Of a DNA stretch of 64,000 nucleotides, positions 53,745 through 62,600 are shown piece by piece. A program made the translations under genes and the position numbers. The DNA lies in NCBI GenBank assembly GCA_019112875.1, contig DXIO01000082.1, positions 62,001-126,000 of the forward strand, in the 5' to 3' direction. Under the pieces are notes generated by a model that was not told the DNA's origin, made no database searches, and saw only the letters and a program-made list of their open reading frames with translations. This stretch comes from Candidatus Aquabacterium excrementipullorum (GTDB taxonomy: Bacteria; Pseudomonadota; Gammaproteobacteria; Burkholderiales; Burkholderiaceae_C). Position 1 is the first letter of the stretch. Every line of letters starts with the position of its first letter.

Positions 53745-54734
53745 TCAGGCCGTGTCGCGCAGGGCGAGCGTCACGGTCAGGGCTACACGGGCCTGCGCAG
53801 GCGTCAGGCGGCCCGCCACCGGCCAGGTTTCGCCCGGCTGAGATTCGATGCCGCCCCGGGCCACCCGGGAAGCGCGCCACACGACCACGCCCGCACGGCG
53901 AGCCTTCAGCAAGGCAGCTTCGAGGTCCTGGTGCCAAGTACCGTGCCCTGTGCAGGCCACCACGATGCCGCGCAGGGGCTTGGCGCCTTCACGGTTCGAG
54001 GCGGCCAGCAGCGCCTCCACCAGCGAGCCATCGGCATCGGCATGGCTGGTGATGATCTCCACGCGCGGCAAGGCCTCCAGCCCGATCAGTGCGGCCGACA
54101 ATTGCCCGCGTGGCTCGGCCCAGACGGCGTCAGGCGTTGGCAGCACCTGATCGCCCTCCACCAAAGCCAGCGGCGGCACGCCACCGCCATCGAAGGCATC
54201 GATGTGCCAGCTGTGCGCCTTGCGCACCTCCGTGCCGGCCCACACACGCCCGTTCAGCACGGCCAGGACAGCGTCTTCCTCGGCGGCGGCGGCCCAACGC
54301 ACCACGCGGACGGCATCGGCCAGATTGCGCGGCCCATCGGCCTCGCTCGAGGTGGCCGGGCGCATCGCCGCCGTCAGCACCACCGGCTTGCCTGGCGGCA
54401 ACAGCAGGTGCAGCAGCCAGGCGGTTTCCTCCAGCGTGTCGGTGCCATGGGTCACCACCACGCCCGCCACATCGGGCCGGGCCAACGCCTCGTCAAGCGC
54501 GATCAGCAAGGCGCGCCACACGGGCCAGCCCATGTCTTTGCTGTCCACCTGGGCCACTTGGTAGGCCTCCAGCGGCTGGCCGGCCAATGAAGGCACCGCC
54601 GCCACCAGTTGATCGACCCCCAGCTGTGCTGCCTGGTAATCCCGATCGTGACCCGTATCGGACACCCCGGCGATCGTGCCGCCCGTGCCCAGGACCACCA
54701 CCACCCCCGATACCGCCCGTACGTTGTCATTCAT
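53745..54734 (-). CDS. L-asparaginase family protein
   Basis: A 329-residue enzyme hydrolysing asparagine (perhaps glutamine) to the acid plus ammonia. The two catalytic Thr motifs are LGTGGTIAGVS near the N-terminus and VVVTHGTDTLEETAW about residue 95. KPVVLTAAMRPATSSEADGPRNLADAV follows. No signal peptide, so cytoplasmic. The true start is MNDNVRAV at 54734, since the track's extra 39 residues would cover the lexA promoter. It is divergent from lexA with an 81 bp intergenic region. Confidence 0.92.
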   Translation of the reverse strand: MNDNVRAVSGVVVVLGTGGTIAGVSDTGHDRDYQAAQLGVDQLVAAVPSLAGQPLEAYQVAQVDSKDMGWPVWRALLIALDEALARPDVAGVVVTHGTDTLEETAWLLHLLLPPGKPVVLTAAMRPATSSEADGPRNLADAVRVVRWAAAAEEDAVLAVLNGRVWAGTEVRKAHSWHIDAFDGGGVPPLALVEGDQVLPTPDAVWAEPRGQLSAALIGLEALPRVEIITSHADADGSLVEALLAASNREGAKPLRGIVVACTGHGTWHQDLEAALLKARRAGVVVWRASRVARGGIESQPGETWPVAGRLTPAQARVALTVTLALRDTA

Positions 54735-54781
54735 AGGTTCGTATCCCTCAAGCCACGAAAGTACTGGACAAAGCGACAGCC

Positions 54782-54797
54782 CTGTATAAAATGACAG
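54782..54797. promoter_or_regulatory. LexA box over the lexA -10 region
   Basis: CTG-TATAAAATGA-CAG matches the CTG-N10-CAG pattern of the gamma/betaproteobacterial LexA box. A possible promoter TGGACA (54765-54770)-N16-TAAAAT (54787-54792) places the box over the -10, giving classic autorepression. The asparaginase start is only 48 bp away on the other strand. Confidence 0.75.
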
Positions 54798-54815
54798 CAA
54801 ACCAAGGGCGTTGCC

Positions 54816-55532
54816 ATGAACGATAAACCCAAACTCACACCGCGTCAGCAACAGATTTTCGAGCTCATCCAGCGTGCCATCGCGCGCACCGGCGCACCGC
54901 CCACCCGGGCAGAGATCGCGGCCGAGCTGGGTTTCCGCTCAGCCAACGCCGCCGAGGAACATCTTCAAGCCCTGGCACGCAAGGGCGTCATCGAACTGGT
55001 GGGGGGCACCTCGCGCGGCATCCGCCTCAAGGCCGGCACCCTGCGCACCGTCAACGAAGCCCGCAAGCGCTCCGGCGATGAGCCCAGTCTTGTCAGCAAG
55101 GTGCTCGGCGGCCTCAGCCTGCCCCTGCCCGGCCTGGAACAACTGGCCCTGCCCTTGGTGGGCCGCGTGGCCGCCGGCAGCCCGATTCTGGCGCAGGAAT
55201 CCATCGAGCGCACTTACAACGTCGAAGCCGGCATGTTCGCCAAGCGCCCTGACTACCTGCTGCGCGTCAAGGGCATGAGCATGAAGGACATCGGCATCCT
55301 CGATGGCGATCTGCTGGCCGTGGCCCGCACGCGCGAGGCCCGCAACGGGCAGATCGTGGTGGCCCGCCTGGGCGATGAAGTCACCGTCAAGCGCTTCCAG
55401 CGCACCTCGCAAGGCATCTCGCTCTTGCCCGAGAACCCTGATTTCGAACCCATCATCGTGCCCCCCAACCACCCCGAGTTCGAACTCGAAGGGCTGGCCG
55501 TCGGGCTGATCCGCAACCACATGCTGCTGTAG
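54816..55532 (+). CDS. lexA: LexA SOS repressor
   Basis: SOS-response repressor inactivated by RecA-stimulated self-cleavage. The 238-residue protein has the winged helix ([30 protein letters not shown]). The scissile bond is Ala120-Gly121 in VAAGSP, with the Ser155 (KGMSMKD) and Lys192 (VTVKRF) catalytic dyad spaced as in E. coli. It is about 35 residues longer than the E. coli protein because of a linker between the two domains. Confidence 0.96.
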   Translation: MNDKPKLTPRQQQIFELIQRAIARTGAPPTRAEIAAELGFRSANAAEEHLQALARKGVIELVGGTSRGIRLKAGTLRTVNEARKRSGDEPSLVSKVLGGLSLPLPGLEQLALPLVGRVAAGSPILAQESIERTYNVEAGMFAKRPDYLLRVKGMSMKDIGILDGDLLAVARTREARNGQIVVARLGDEVTVKRFQRTSQGISLLPENPDFEPIIVPPNHPEFELEGLAVGLIRNHMLL

Positions 55533-55671
55533 GCACAAGCCTCGTCAGCGCCCCGTTGATGCGCGGGTGGCGGGCATTTGCTCTGGTGGCGTTTCGGCCA
55601 CAAAGAGTGATCCCACGCCTCAACGGCCCTGTTGGAATCCTGCCGAACTTCAAGATTGATCGGAGTTCACC

Positions 55672-55917
55672 ATGATTCATCACTTCGCACGCGCCCTGGC
55701 CGTTCGTGAACAGGCCCGCGTTCAGTCGCCCATGGCCCATCGGGCCCCTGCGGGCGGCGCCACAGCACCTGCCAATGTGCAGGTCCTGCCGCTGGCCAAT
55801 CGCCTGCGCATCCGCCGCGATCCGACCGATGCCCGCCGCACCGTGATCGCTGGCCGCTTCGCCGATGTCTGCGCCGCGCTGGATCGGATGGCGGCCGAGC
55901 TTGAAACAGCAGCCTGA
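55672..55917 (+). CDS. Small hypothetical protein
   Basis: An 81-residue, Arg/Ala-rich ORF beginning MIHHFARALAVREQ and ending FADVCAALDRMAAELETAA. CGGAG lies 8 nt before the ATG. It falls between lexA and the convergent phaB, with third-position GC like a real gene. No family recognised. Confidence 0.55.
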   Translation: MIHHFARALAVREQARVQSPMAHRAPAGGATAPANVQVLPLANRLRIRRDPTDARRTVIAGRFADVCAALDRMAAELETAA

Positions 55918-55985
55918 GCCGCCCAAGCATTCCAGGCCACGGCGCGCCGCATCCGGCTCCCCCTCCTGCATCCCGGCTGCCCCAA

Positions 55986-56023
55986 GAAAAATCCCCATCC
56001 GCCGGGCGCCGGCGGATGGGGAT
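55986..56023 (-). terminator. Rho-independent terminator of the phaB transcript
   Basis: A 15 bp stem, ATCCCCATCCGCCGG with CCGGCGGATGGGGAT around a GCG loop (55991-56023). On the minus strand it is followed directly by TTTTTCTT. It begins 37 bp after the phaB stop. This is the strongest terminator in the window. Confidence 0.85.
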
Positions 56024-56059
56024 GTGGGTCAGCAAGCTGGCCGATCAGCCAGCTGGTCA

Positions 56060-56797
56060 TCAACCCATGTGCAGGCCGCCGTTGATCGAGAAGTCGGCGC
56101 CCGTGGCGAAACCGGCTTCATCACTGGACACCCAGGACACCATGGAGGCGATTTCCTCGGGCGTGCCCAGGCGCTTGACGGGGATGGTGGCCACGATCTT
56201 GTCGAGCACGTCCTGGCGGATGGCACGGACCATGTCGGTACCGATGTAACCCGGCGACACGGTGTTCACCGTCACACCCTTGTTGGCCACTTCCTGGGCC
56301 AGGGCCATCGTGAAGCCGTGCATGCCAGCCTTGGCGGCCGAGTAGTTGGTCTGGCCGAACTGGCCCTTCTCGCCGTTGACCGAGCTGATGTTGACGATGC
56401 GGCCCCAGCCACGGTCCACCATGTCGTCGATGACCTGCTTGGTCACGTTGAACAGGCTGTTGAGGTTGGTGTCCATCACCGCATCCCAATCGGCCTTGGT
56501 CATCTTGCGGAACATGCCGTCGCGGGTGATGCCGGCGTTGTTCACCAGCACGTCGATGGGGCCAAACTCGGCGCGGGCCTTCTTGAAGGCCTCGACGGTG
56601 GACTCCCAATCGGCCACGTTGCCCACGGAGGCGTAGAAGGTGTAACCCAGGGCCTTCTGCTCGTCCAGCCACTTCACGTGGTCACGGCTGGGGCCGCAGC
56701 CGGCGATGACGATCAGGCCGTCGCGATGCAAGCGCTGGCAGATCGACGTGCCGATGCCGCCCATGCCGCCGGTCACGTAAGCCACTTTTTGAGCCAT
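56060..56797 (-). CDS. phaB: Acetoacetyl-CoA reductase (PHB synthesis)
   Basis: NADPH-dependent reduction of acetoacetyl-CoA to (R)-3-hydroxybutyryl-CoA. The 245-residue short-chain dehydrogenase has the cofactor loop VTGGMGGIGTSICQRL, NNAGITRD, catalytic Ser-Tyr-Lys in NISSVNGEKGQFGQTNYSAAKAG, and the PhaB-typical VSPGYIGTDMVRAI. A GAGGAG Shine-Dalgarno precedes ATG 56797. It is last gene of phaC-phaA-phaB. 130 bp separates it from phaA. Confidence 0.95.
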   Translation of the reverse strand: MAQKVAYVTGGMGGIGTSICQRLHRDGLIVIAGCGPSRDHVKWLDEQKALGYTFYASVGNVADWESTVEAFKKARAEFGPIDVLVNNAGITRDGMFRKMTKADWDAVMDTNLNSLFNVTKQVIDDMVDRGWGRIVNISSVNGEKGQFGQTNYSAAKAGMHGFTMALAQEVANKGVTVNTVSPGYIGTDMVRAIRQDVLDKIVATIPVKRLGTPEEIASMVSWVSSDEAGFATGADFSINGGLHMG

Positions 56798-56927
56798 TTT
56801 GAAATACTCCTCGTTGGGGTAGAGATAACGCTGTCGTTGGTGATGCGAGGCCGGCCGCGTGGTGCTCCCTCAGCGGTGGGCCATCCAGGTCAAAAGAGCG
56901 AATTGGTGGTCAAAGGTTCAATGGGCA

Positions 56928-58109
56928 TCAACGTTCCACGGTCAGGGCCACGCCCATGCCACCACCGATGCACAGCGAGGCGATGCCCTTCTTGGCATCG
57001 CGCTTTTGCATCTCGTGCAGCAGCGTGACCAGGATGCGGCAACCCGAGGCCCCGATGGGGTGCCCGATGGCGATGGCGCCACCGTTGACGTTGACCTTGC
57101 TGGTGTCCCAGCCCATTTCCTTGTGCACGGCGCAGGCCTGCGCGGCGAAGGCTTCGTTGATCTCCAGCAGGTCCAGATCGGCGGCCTTCCAGCCGGCACG
57201 CTCCAGCGCGCGGCGCGAGGCCGGCACCGGGCCCATGCCCATGTAGGCCGGGTCCAGCGCGGCGCTGGCGTACGAGGCGATGCGCGCCAGTGGCGTCAGG
57301 CCCAACTGCTCGGCCTTCTTGGCCGTCATCACGACCACGCCGGCTGCGCCGTCGTTCAGGCCGGAAGCGTTGCCCGCAGTCACGCTGCCCGCCTTGTCGA
57401 AGGCGGGGCGCAAACCGGCCAGCGCTTCAGCGTTGGTCTTGCGATTGATGTATTCATCGGCCTCGAACACGATGGGATCGCCCTTCTTCTGCGCGATGCT
57501 CACCGGAACGATCTCGTCCTTGAAGCGGCCAGCCTCTTGCGCGGCCGCGGCCTTCTGCTGTGAGGCCAGTGCCAGCGCGTCCTGCTCGGCACGGCTGATG
57601 CCGTACTGCTTGGCCACGTTTTCTGCCGTGATGCCCATGTGGTACTGGTTGTAGACGTCCCACAAGCCGTCGGTGATCATGGAATCGATCAGCGACCAGT
57701 TGCCCATGCGCTGCCCATCGCGCGAGCCGGGCAGCACGTGCGGCGCCAGACTCATGCTTTCCTGGCCGCCCGCGATGATGATCTCGGCATCGCCATCGCG
57801 GATGGCCTGCACGCCCAGCATCACGGCCTTCAGGCCCGAGCCGCATACCTTGTTGATGGTGTAGGCCGGCACGCCCTGCGGCAGGCCCGACTTGATCACG
57901 GCCTGGCGCGCGGGGTTCTGGCCGCAGCCGGCCTGCAGCACCTGGCCGAGGATGACTTCGCTGACCTGCTCGCCGGTCAGGCCCGAGCGCCGGAGCAGAT
58001 CCTGGATGACGACGGCGCCCAGTTCGGCAGCCGGCGTCTTGGCCAGCGTGCCGCCGAACTTGCCCACGGCGGTGCGGGCGGCGGCAACGATCACGATGTC
58101 GGTGGTCAT
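56928..58109 (-). CDS. phaA: Acetyl-CoA acetyltransferase (beta-ketothiolase)
   Basis: Condenses two acetyl-CoA to acetoacetyl-CoA. The 393-residue thiolase has the acylated Cys in NKVCGSGLKAV (about 88), the His in GGAIAIGHPIGASG (about 349) and the second Cys in SLCIGGGMGVALTVE (about 379). Start MTTDIVIVAAARTAVG at 58109 has AAGGAGAAACC upstream. The track start 20 codons earlier is not needed. It lies 70 bp after phaC. Confidence 0.95.
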   Translation of the reverse strand: MTTDIVIVAAARTAVGKFGGTLAKTPAAELGAVVIQDLLRRSGLTGEQVSEVILGQVLQAGCGQNPARQAVIKSGLPQGVPAYTINKVCGSGLKAVMLGVQAIRDGDAEIIIAGGQESMSLAPHVLPGSRDGQRMGNWSLIDSMITDGLWDVYNQYHMGITAENVAKQYGISRAEQDALALASQQKAAAAQEAGRFKDEIVPVSIAQKKGDPIVFEADEYINRKTNAEALAGLRPAFDKAGSVTAGNASGLNDGAAGVVVMTAKKAEQLGLTPLARIASYASAALDPAYMGMGPVPASRRALERAGWKAADLDLLEINEAFAAQACAVHKEMGWDTSKVNVNGGAIAIGHPIGASGCRILVTLLHEMQKRDAKKGIASLCIGGGMGVALTVER

Positions 58110-58179
58110 GGGTTTCTCCTTCAGGGTGTCAGGCAGGCCTGGCCACGCGGGCCAACCATAGCAGGGCAACTCGCAAAAA

Positions 58180-59958
58180 TCACGCCCGGCGTTTCACATA
58201 GCGCCCTGGCGCGGGCTCGATCGCGGGATAGTCCTTATGCCCCGGTGCGCTCGGGGCCTTGATCCACTTGCCGCCGTGCCCATCGAGCCAGGCCGACCAC
58301 GTGGGCCACCAGCTGCCGGGCTGCTCATCGGCTGTTTTAAGCCAATCGGCGGCCGTGGCCGGCAATGCCTTGGTGCCCGCACGGGTTTGCCAGAAGCTGC
58401 GCTTCTTCTTTTCGGGCGGGTTGATCACGCCGGCGATGTGGCCGGAGGCGCCCAGCACGAAGGTGGTGGGGCCCGACACCAGTTGCGTGGAGGCGTAGGC
58501 GCTGTCCCACGGCACGATGTGGTCCTCGCGCGAACCGTAGACGAAGGTGGGCATCTTCAGGCGGCGCAGGTCCAGCGGCGTGCCGCAGACCTTCAGCGCA
58601 TTGGGCACCTTGAGCTTGTTCTCGAGGTAGGTGTTGCGCAGGTACCAGCAGTACATGGGCCCCGGCAGGTTGGTGCTGTCGCTGTTCCAGTACAGCAGGT
58701 CGAAGGGCGGTGGTGTCTCGCCCTTGAGGTAATTGCCCACGACGTAGTTCCACACCAGGTCGTTGGCGCGCAGGAACGAGAAGGTGGTGGCCAGCTCGCT
58801 GCCCTTCATCAGGCCGCCGCCCTGCGGGCTCTTGTCACCGATGGTCAACTCGCGCATGTGCACCAGGCCCTCATCGACGAAGACATCGATGGTGCCGGTG
58901 TTGACGAAATCCAGGAAAGAGGTGAGCAGGGTCAGGCTGGCGACGGGATGTTCACCGCGCGCATCGAGCACGGCCAGCGCCGCAGCCAGCAAGGTGCCGC
59001 CGATGCAGAAGCCCAGCGCGTTGATCTGCTCGGCGCCGGTGATGTCCTGCACGGCCTGGATGGCGCGCATCACGCCCTGCTCGGTGTAGTCATCCCAGGT
59101 GGCCTGGGCCAGGCTCTCGTCGGCATTGACCCAGCTGACGATGAACACGCGCTGCCCTTGCGACAGGGCATAGCGCACCAGCGAGTTCTCGGGTTGCAGA
59201 TCGAGGATGTAGTACTTGTTGATGCACGGGGGCACCAGCAGGAAGGGCCGCTCGCGCACCTTCTCGGTCAGCGGCTTGTACTCAATCAGCTGGAAGAAGG
59301 GGTTCTCGAAGACCACGGTGCCTTCGGTGGTGGCCACGTTGCGGCCCACCTCGAACACGGATTCGTCGGTCTGCGACATGTGGCCCTGGCGGATGTCGCC
59401 CAGCAGGTGCTGCATGCCCTGCTTGAGGCTTTCGCCCTGTGTATCGAGGGCCAGCTTCTGGGCCTCGGGGTTGAGCGCCAGGAAGTTGGCGGGCGATGCG
59501 GCATCCACCCACTGCTGCACGGCGAAGCGCACGCGCTCACGGGTCTTGTCGTCGCCCTGCAGGCTGTCGGCCAGTTGCTTGAGCGTGCTGGCGTTGAGCA
59601 GGTACATCGAGGCCATGAAGGCCGAGCCGGGCTGGCGCGTCCATTCAGGCGAGGCGAAACGGCGGTCCTTCAGCGCGATGGTGTCGGGCTGGGTCAAGGC
59701 GCGGTTCCACAGATCGGTGGCCTGCTGCAGGTAGTCCTGCTGGATCTGCGTCAGGCGATCGGGGGCCAGACTCAGGCTGGCGACCGACTGGGCCAGCGCG
59801 CCAACTTCCTGGGCCACGGTTTCAACCGCCTCGACAGCGGGGGCCACCGGCGGCACGGCCTTCAGGGGCACGCTTTCGCTGGCCGAGGGCCCGGTCTTGT
59901 CGGACGAAACAGGCTTGTTGACCGCAGCGGATGCGCGGCGCCGAGGTGTGGCGGCCAT
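58180..59958 (-). CDS. phaC: Class I poly(3-hydroxyalkanoate) synthase
   Basis: Polymerises 3-hydroxyacyl-CoA on the granule surface. At 592 residues it is a class I enzyme. The catalytic Cys is in the lipase-like box LGFCIGGTL. The catalytic Asp probably lies near FVYGSREDHIVPWDS and the His in LGASGHIAGVINPP. The N-terminal variable region is Ala/Pro/Val-rich. AGAGGAGA lies just before the ATG. No phaR or phasin gene is seen next to it. Confidence 0.95.
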   Translation of the reverse strand: MAATPRRRASAAVNKPVSSDKTGPSASESVPLKAVPPVAPAVEAVETVAQEVGALAQSVASLSLAPDRLTQIQQDYLQQATDLWNRALTQPDTIALKDRRFASPEWTRQPGSAFMASMYLLNASTLKQLADSLQGDDKTRERVRFAVQQWVDAASPANFLALNPEAQKLALDTQGESLKQGMQHLLGDIRQGHMSQTDESVFEVGRNVATTEGTVVFENPFFQLIEYKPLTEKVRERPFLLVPPCINKYYILDLQPENSLVRYALSQGQRVFIVSWVNADESLAQATWDDYTEQGVMRAIQAVQDITGAEQINALGFCIGGTLLAAALAVLDARGEHPVASLTLLTSFLDFVNTGTIDVFVDEGLVHMRELTIGDKSPQGGGLMKGSELATTFSFLRANDLVWNYVVGNYLKGETPPPFDLLYWNSDSTNLPGPMYCWYLRNTYLENKLKVPNALKVCGTPLDLRRLKMPTFVYGSREDHIVPWDSAYASTQLVSGPTTFVLGASGHIAGVINPPEKKKRSFWQTRAGTKALPATAADWLKTADEQPGSWWPTWSAWLDGHGGKWIKAPSAPGHKDYPAIEPAPGRYVKRRA

Positions 59959-60123
59959 AGGTCTCCTCTTATGGGCTCTTCAACGGTTGACAGCGTCGTT
60001 GAGAGACGCGTTGTGCCTGCCTATTCTGGGCTGTTTTTTCCAGACGGCGTGGCACACACCTTGTTTTTACGCGGTTTTGCCAGACGGTTTGATGACCACC
60101 GACAACAGTCAACAACAGTCACA

Positions 60124-60414
60124 ATGGCCGCCATGTGGATCGTGGTGATTGCATGGATGTACGTGGCCGTGATGATGGCCGTGGCGGAGGCCTTCGGCCC
60201 GCAAGGCTCCATCCTGGGCGGCGTGGTCACCCTGCTGCTGTACGGGGTGGCACCGCTGTCGCTGGTGGTCTATCTGATCAACACGCCGATGCGCAGACGC
60301 AAGTTGCGTGACCAGGAGGCGGCGGAGCGCTCAGCGGCTGCCGCGCCCCTCGATCCAGATGCAGGCGGCCTGCCGGCCGGTGACCCCGTCGCGACGGAAA
60401 GAAAAGAACCGTGA
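60124..60414 (+). CDS. Small membrane protein, unknown function
   Basis: A 96-residue ORF in the last part of a long track ORF. It encodes two hydrophobic helices (MWIVVIAWMYVAVMMAVAEAF and SILGGVVTLLLYGVAPLSLVVYLI) and then a charged, proline-containing tail starting MRRRKLRDQEAAER. It overlaps the end of convergent pgeF by about 84 bp. No family assigned. The earlier start in the track is antisense to phaC. Confidence 0.65.
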   Translation: MAAMWIVVIAWMYVAVMMAVAEAFGPQGSILGGVVTLLLYGVAPLSLVVYLINTPMRRRKLRDQEAAERSAAAAPLDPDAGGLPAGDPVATERKEP

Positions 60415-61245
60415 GGCGTCGCTCACGGTGCACCAGCGGCCACCGGCCACGAGCTTGAGGCCCAAACCAGCCAGACGTTCACGGGCCAGGCCCGGCAGGT
60501 TGGCCAGCCATTTGCGCGGGGTAACAGCATCTTCCGCCCCCGCCTGGCCGGTCGGTGCACCCAAGGGCTGGAAATGCAGATGAGCGCCGTCGGCATCCGG
60601 ATCGACGCCGAAGCCACGCAGCACGTCATCCCCGACCTCGAAGGCCTGCGGGCCGATGCACGGGCCGAGCCAGGCCTGGAGTTCGGCGGGCTCACAGCCC
60701 GCACCTTCGCACAGCGCCGCCACACCGGTTTCCAGCACGCCCTGCCCCGCCATGCAGCCAGCGCCAGCCAGGCCGCGCCATCCGGCGTGCAAGGCGGCCA
60801 CACCGCGTCCTTGCGGCGCGGCCAGCAGCACCGGCAGGCAATCGGCCACCATCACCGTGCAGGCCACGCCAGGCTCGGTGGTCCAGCTGCCATCGGCTTG
60901 CACGGGACCGTCAGTCGGGGACCAAGCCTGGCCATCGACCTGCCAGGCGCCGCCCGTTCGGCCCAGCCGCGCCACGCGTTGGCCATGCACCTGGCTCAGC
61001 CAGAACGGCTCGGCCTGCATGGCCTTGGCAAGGGCTTGGCGGTGGGCCTCGACGGCGTTCGGATCATCCTTGACGTGGTCGCCTAAATTAAAATCGTCAT
61101 AAGGGGGCAGGCTGGGCCGCACGGGCACGGCATCGGCCAGCGCGACTGGCCAGCGCCGGGTGCTCATCCAGGCGCGCACCCCGGCCTGCATGGGCCATTG
61201 CAGGGGGCCCAGGGCGTCATCAGGTGGATCGAGGTGTGCGGTCAT
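60331..61245 (-). CDS. pgeF: Polyphenol oxidase-like purine nucleoside phosphorylase / peptidoglycan editing factor
   Basis: A YfiH/LACC1-family protein of 304 residues. The metal-site residues are visible in SQVHGQRVARLG, VADCLPVLL (Cys) and ALHAGWRGLAGAG (His), plus LGPCIGPQAFEVG. Family members remove wrong amino acids from peptidoglycan precursors or phosphorolyse purine nucleosides. The latter would fit the local purine theme but is not proven. Start is ATG 61245. The track's extra 53 residues run into the ubiC side. Confidence 0.88.
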   Translation of the reverse strand: MTAHLDPPDDALGPLQWPMQAGVRAWMSTRRWPVALADAVPVRPSLPPYDDFNLGDHVKDDPNAVEAHRQALAKAMQAEPFWLSQVHGQRVARLGRTGGAWQVDGQAWSPTDGPVQADGSWTTEPGVACTVMVADCLPVLLAAPQGRGVAALHAGWRGLAGAGCMAGQGVLETGVAALCEGAGCEPAELQAWLGPCIGPQAFEVGDDVLRGFGVDPDADGAHLHFQPLGAPTGQAGAEDAVTPRKWLANLPGLARERLAGLGLKLVAGGRWCTVSDASRFFSFRRDGVTGRQAACIWIEGRGSR

Positions 61246-61352
61246 TCGGCAAGGCGGTGTCAAAGCGTGCGTCGGGGCGGACGTGAACGGCACCATGACG
61301 TCGCCGGAAACCGGACAGCCCGCACCAGGCACAGGGCTATGATGCCGCCGCC

Positions 61353-61958
61353 ATGCTACCCCGTTCCATCTCCCAGGTTTCCCACGTTTCCGCCGCCCGG
61401 GCACGCCAGGCCCGCGCGCTGCGATGGCCCGTGCAACCTGTGTCGCCAGCGATGCGCCGGTGGTTGAAGGCCCCCGGTTCGCTCACCGCGCGCCTGCGTG
61501 CCCTGGGCACGGTGCATGTCGAAGTCATGAGCCAGGGGACGCGCCGCCTCTGGCCGGCCGAGCGCCGGCTGTTGAAGCAGGCCAGCGGCCATGTGCGCGA
61601 AGTGATCCTGTGCCTGGACGGCCAGCCGGTGGTCTGGGCGCGCAGCATCACCTCGCAACGGGCGCTCAAGGGCCCCTGGAAGGCGCTCAAGGGCCTGGGT
61701 TCCCGCCCGCTGGCCGAGTTGCTGTTCAGCCACGCGCGCGTGCGGCGTGGCCGCCTGGCGCAACACCCCTGGCAGCGCACCGGCCCCGAGCAGGCTCGGG
61801 CACGCCGCGATTGGCATCGTGTCGGCCAGCGCCTGCCTTCGGCCAAACCCAGCGCGGCACCGGGTTGGGCGCGCCAATCGGTGTTCTGGCACCACGGCCT
61901 GCCGCTGCGGGTGATGGAGTCCTTCACGCCCGGGATGCGCGCGCGTTTCACCCCCTGA
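61353..61958 (+). CDS. ubiC: Chorismate lyase
   Basis: Splits chorismate to 4-hydroxybenzoate plus pyruvate, the first step of ubiquinone synthesis. The 201-residue protein shows the conserved WLKAPGSLTARLRAL, VREVILCLDGQPVVWARSI and GSRPLAELLF, and the C-terminal SVFWHHGLPLRVMESFTPG. Divergent from pgeF and followed by a Nudix gene after 42 bp. Confidence 0.9.
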   Translation: MLPRSISQVSHVSAARARQARALRWPVQPVSPAMRRWLKAPGSLTARLRALGTVHVEVMSQGTRRLWPAERRLLKQASGHVREVILCLDGQPVVWARSITSQRALKGPWKALKGLGSRPLAELLFSHARVRRGRLAQHPWQRTGPEQARARRDWHRVGQRLPSAKPSAAPGWARQSVFWHHGLPLRVMESFTPGMRARFTP

Positions 61959-62000
61959 GCTTGCGCGAGGCTGACATGGGCATGCTCTACACTCGACACC

Positions 62001-62546
62001 ATGCATTTTTCACGGCGCATCGAGCACTGCCCCATGTGCGGCACCCGGGTCGACCATCGCATCCCTGATGACGACAATCGGGAAAGAGCCGTCTGCCCCT
62101 CCTGCGGGCACATCCAGTATGTGAACCCGCTGAACGTGGTGGGCACCCTGCCCGTCTGGGGCGACAAGGTGCTGCTGTGCCGCCGAAACATCGAGCCGCG
62201 CAAGGGGTATTGGACCCTGCCTGCAGGCTTCATGGAATTGGGCGAGACTGCCGAGGAAGGCGCCCGCCGGGAAACCGACGAGGAAGCCGGCGCCCGCATC
62301 GAGATGCAGGGCCTGTACTGCGTGCTCGACGTGGTGAGCGCCGGCCAGGTGCACCTGTTCTACCGCGCCCGTCTGCTGGACACCGATTTCAACCCGGGGC
62401 CCGAGACCATCGAGGCCCAGCTATTCGACGAGGCCGACATCCCCTGGCAGGAGCTGGCTTTCCGGACGGTGAAGCTGACGCTGGAACGCTTTTTCGCCGA
62501 CCGCCGTGCGGGTCAATTCGGCGTGCATTGTGCCGATATCCGCTGA
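62001..62546 (+). CDS. NUDIX hydrolase with N-terminal zinc ribbon
   Basis: A 181-residue protein. A four-Cys zinc ribbon (CPMCGTRV..CPSCGHIQ) is followed by the Nudix fold with the box GFMELGETAEEGARRETDEEAG (Gx5Ex7REUxEExGU satisfied). It resembles the short NADH-pyrophosphatase/ADP-ribose-type Nudix enzymes (NudC-like half). The nucleotide substrate is uncertain. Confidence 0.9.
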   Translation: MHFSRRIEHCPMCGTRVDHRIPDDDNRERAVCPSCGHIQYVNPLNVVGTLPVWGDKVLLCRRNIEPRKGYWTLPAGFMELGETAEEGARRETDEEAGARIEMQGLYCVLDVVSAGQVHLFYRARLLDTDFNPGPETIEAQLFDEADIPWQELAFRTVKLTLERFFADRRAGQFGVHCADIR

Positions 62547-62600
62547 CGTACCCGTTGACTCTCAGCGCGTGGGCCGGTCACCGGCCTGTGCTCCAGGCTC

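Noticed and set aside
58237-60123. Upstream part of the 725-codon ORF antisense to phaC
   Set aside because: Only the last 96 codons (60124-60414) leave the phaC region and read as a plausible membrane protein. The rest is antisense shadow.
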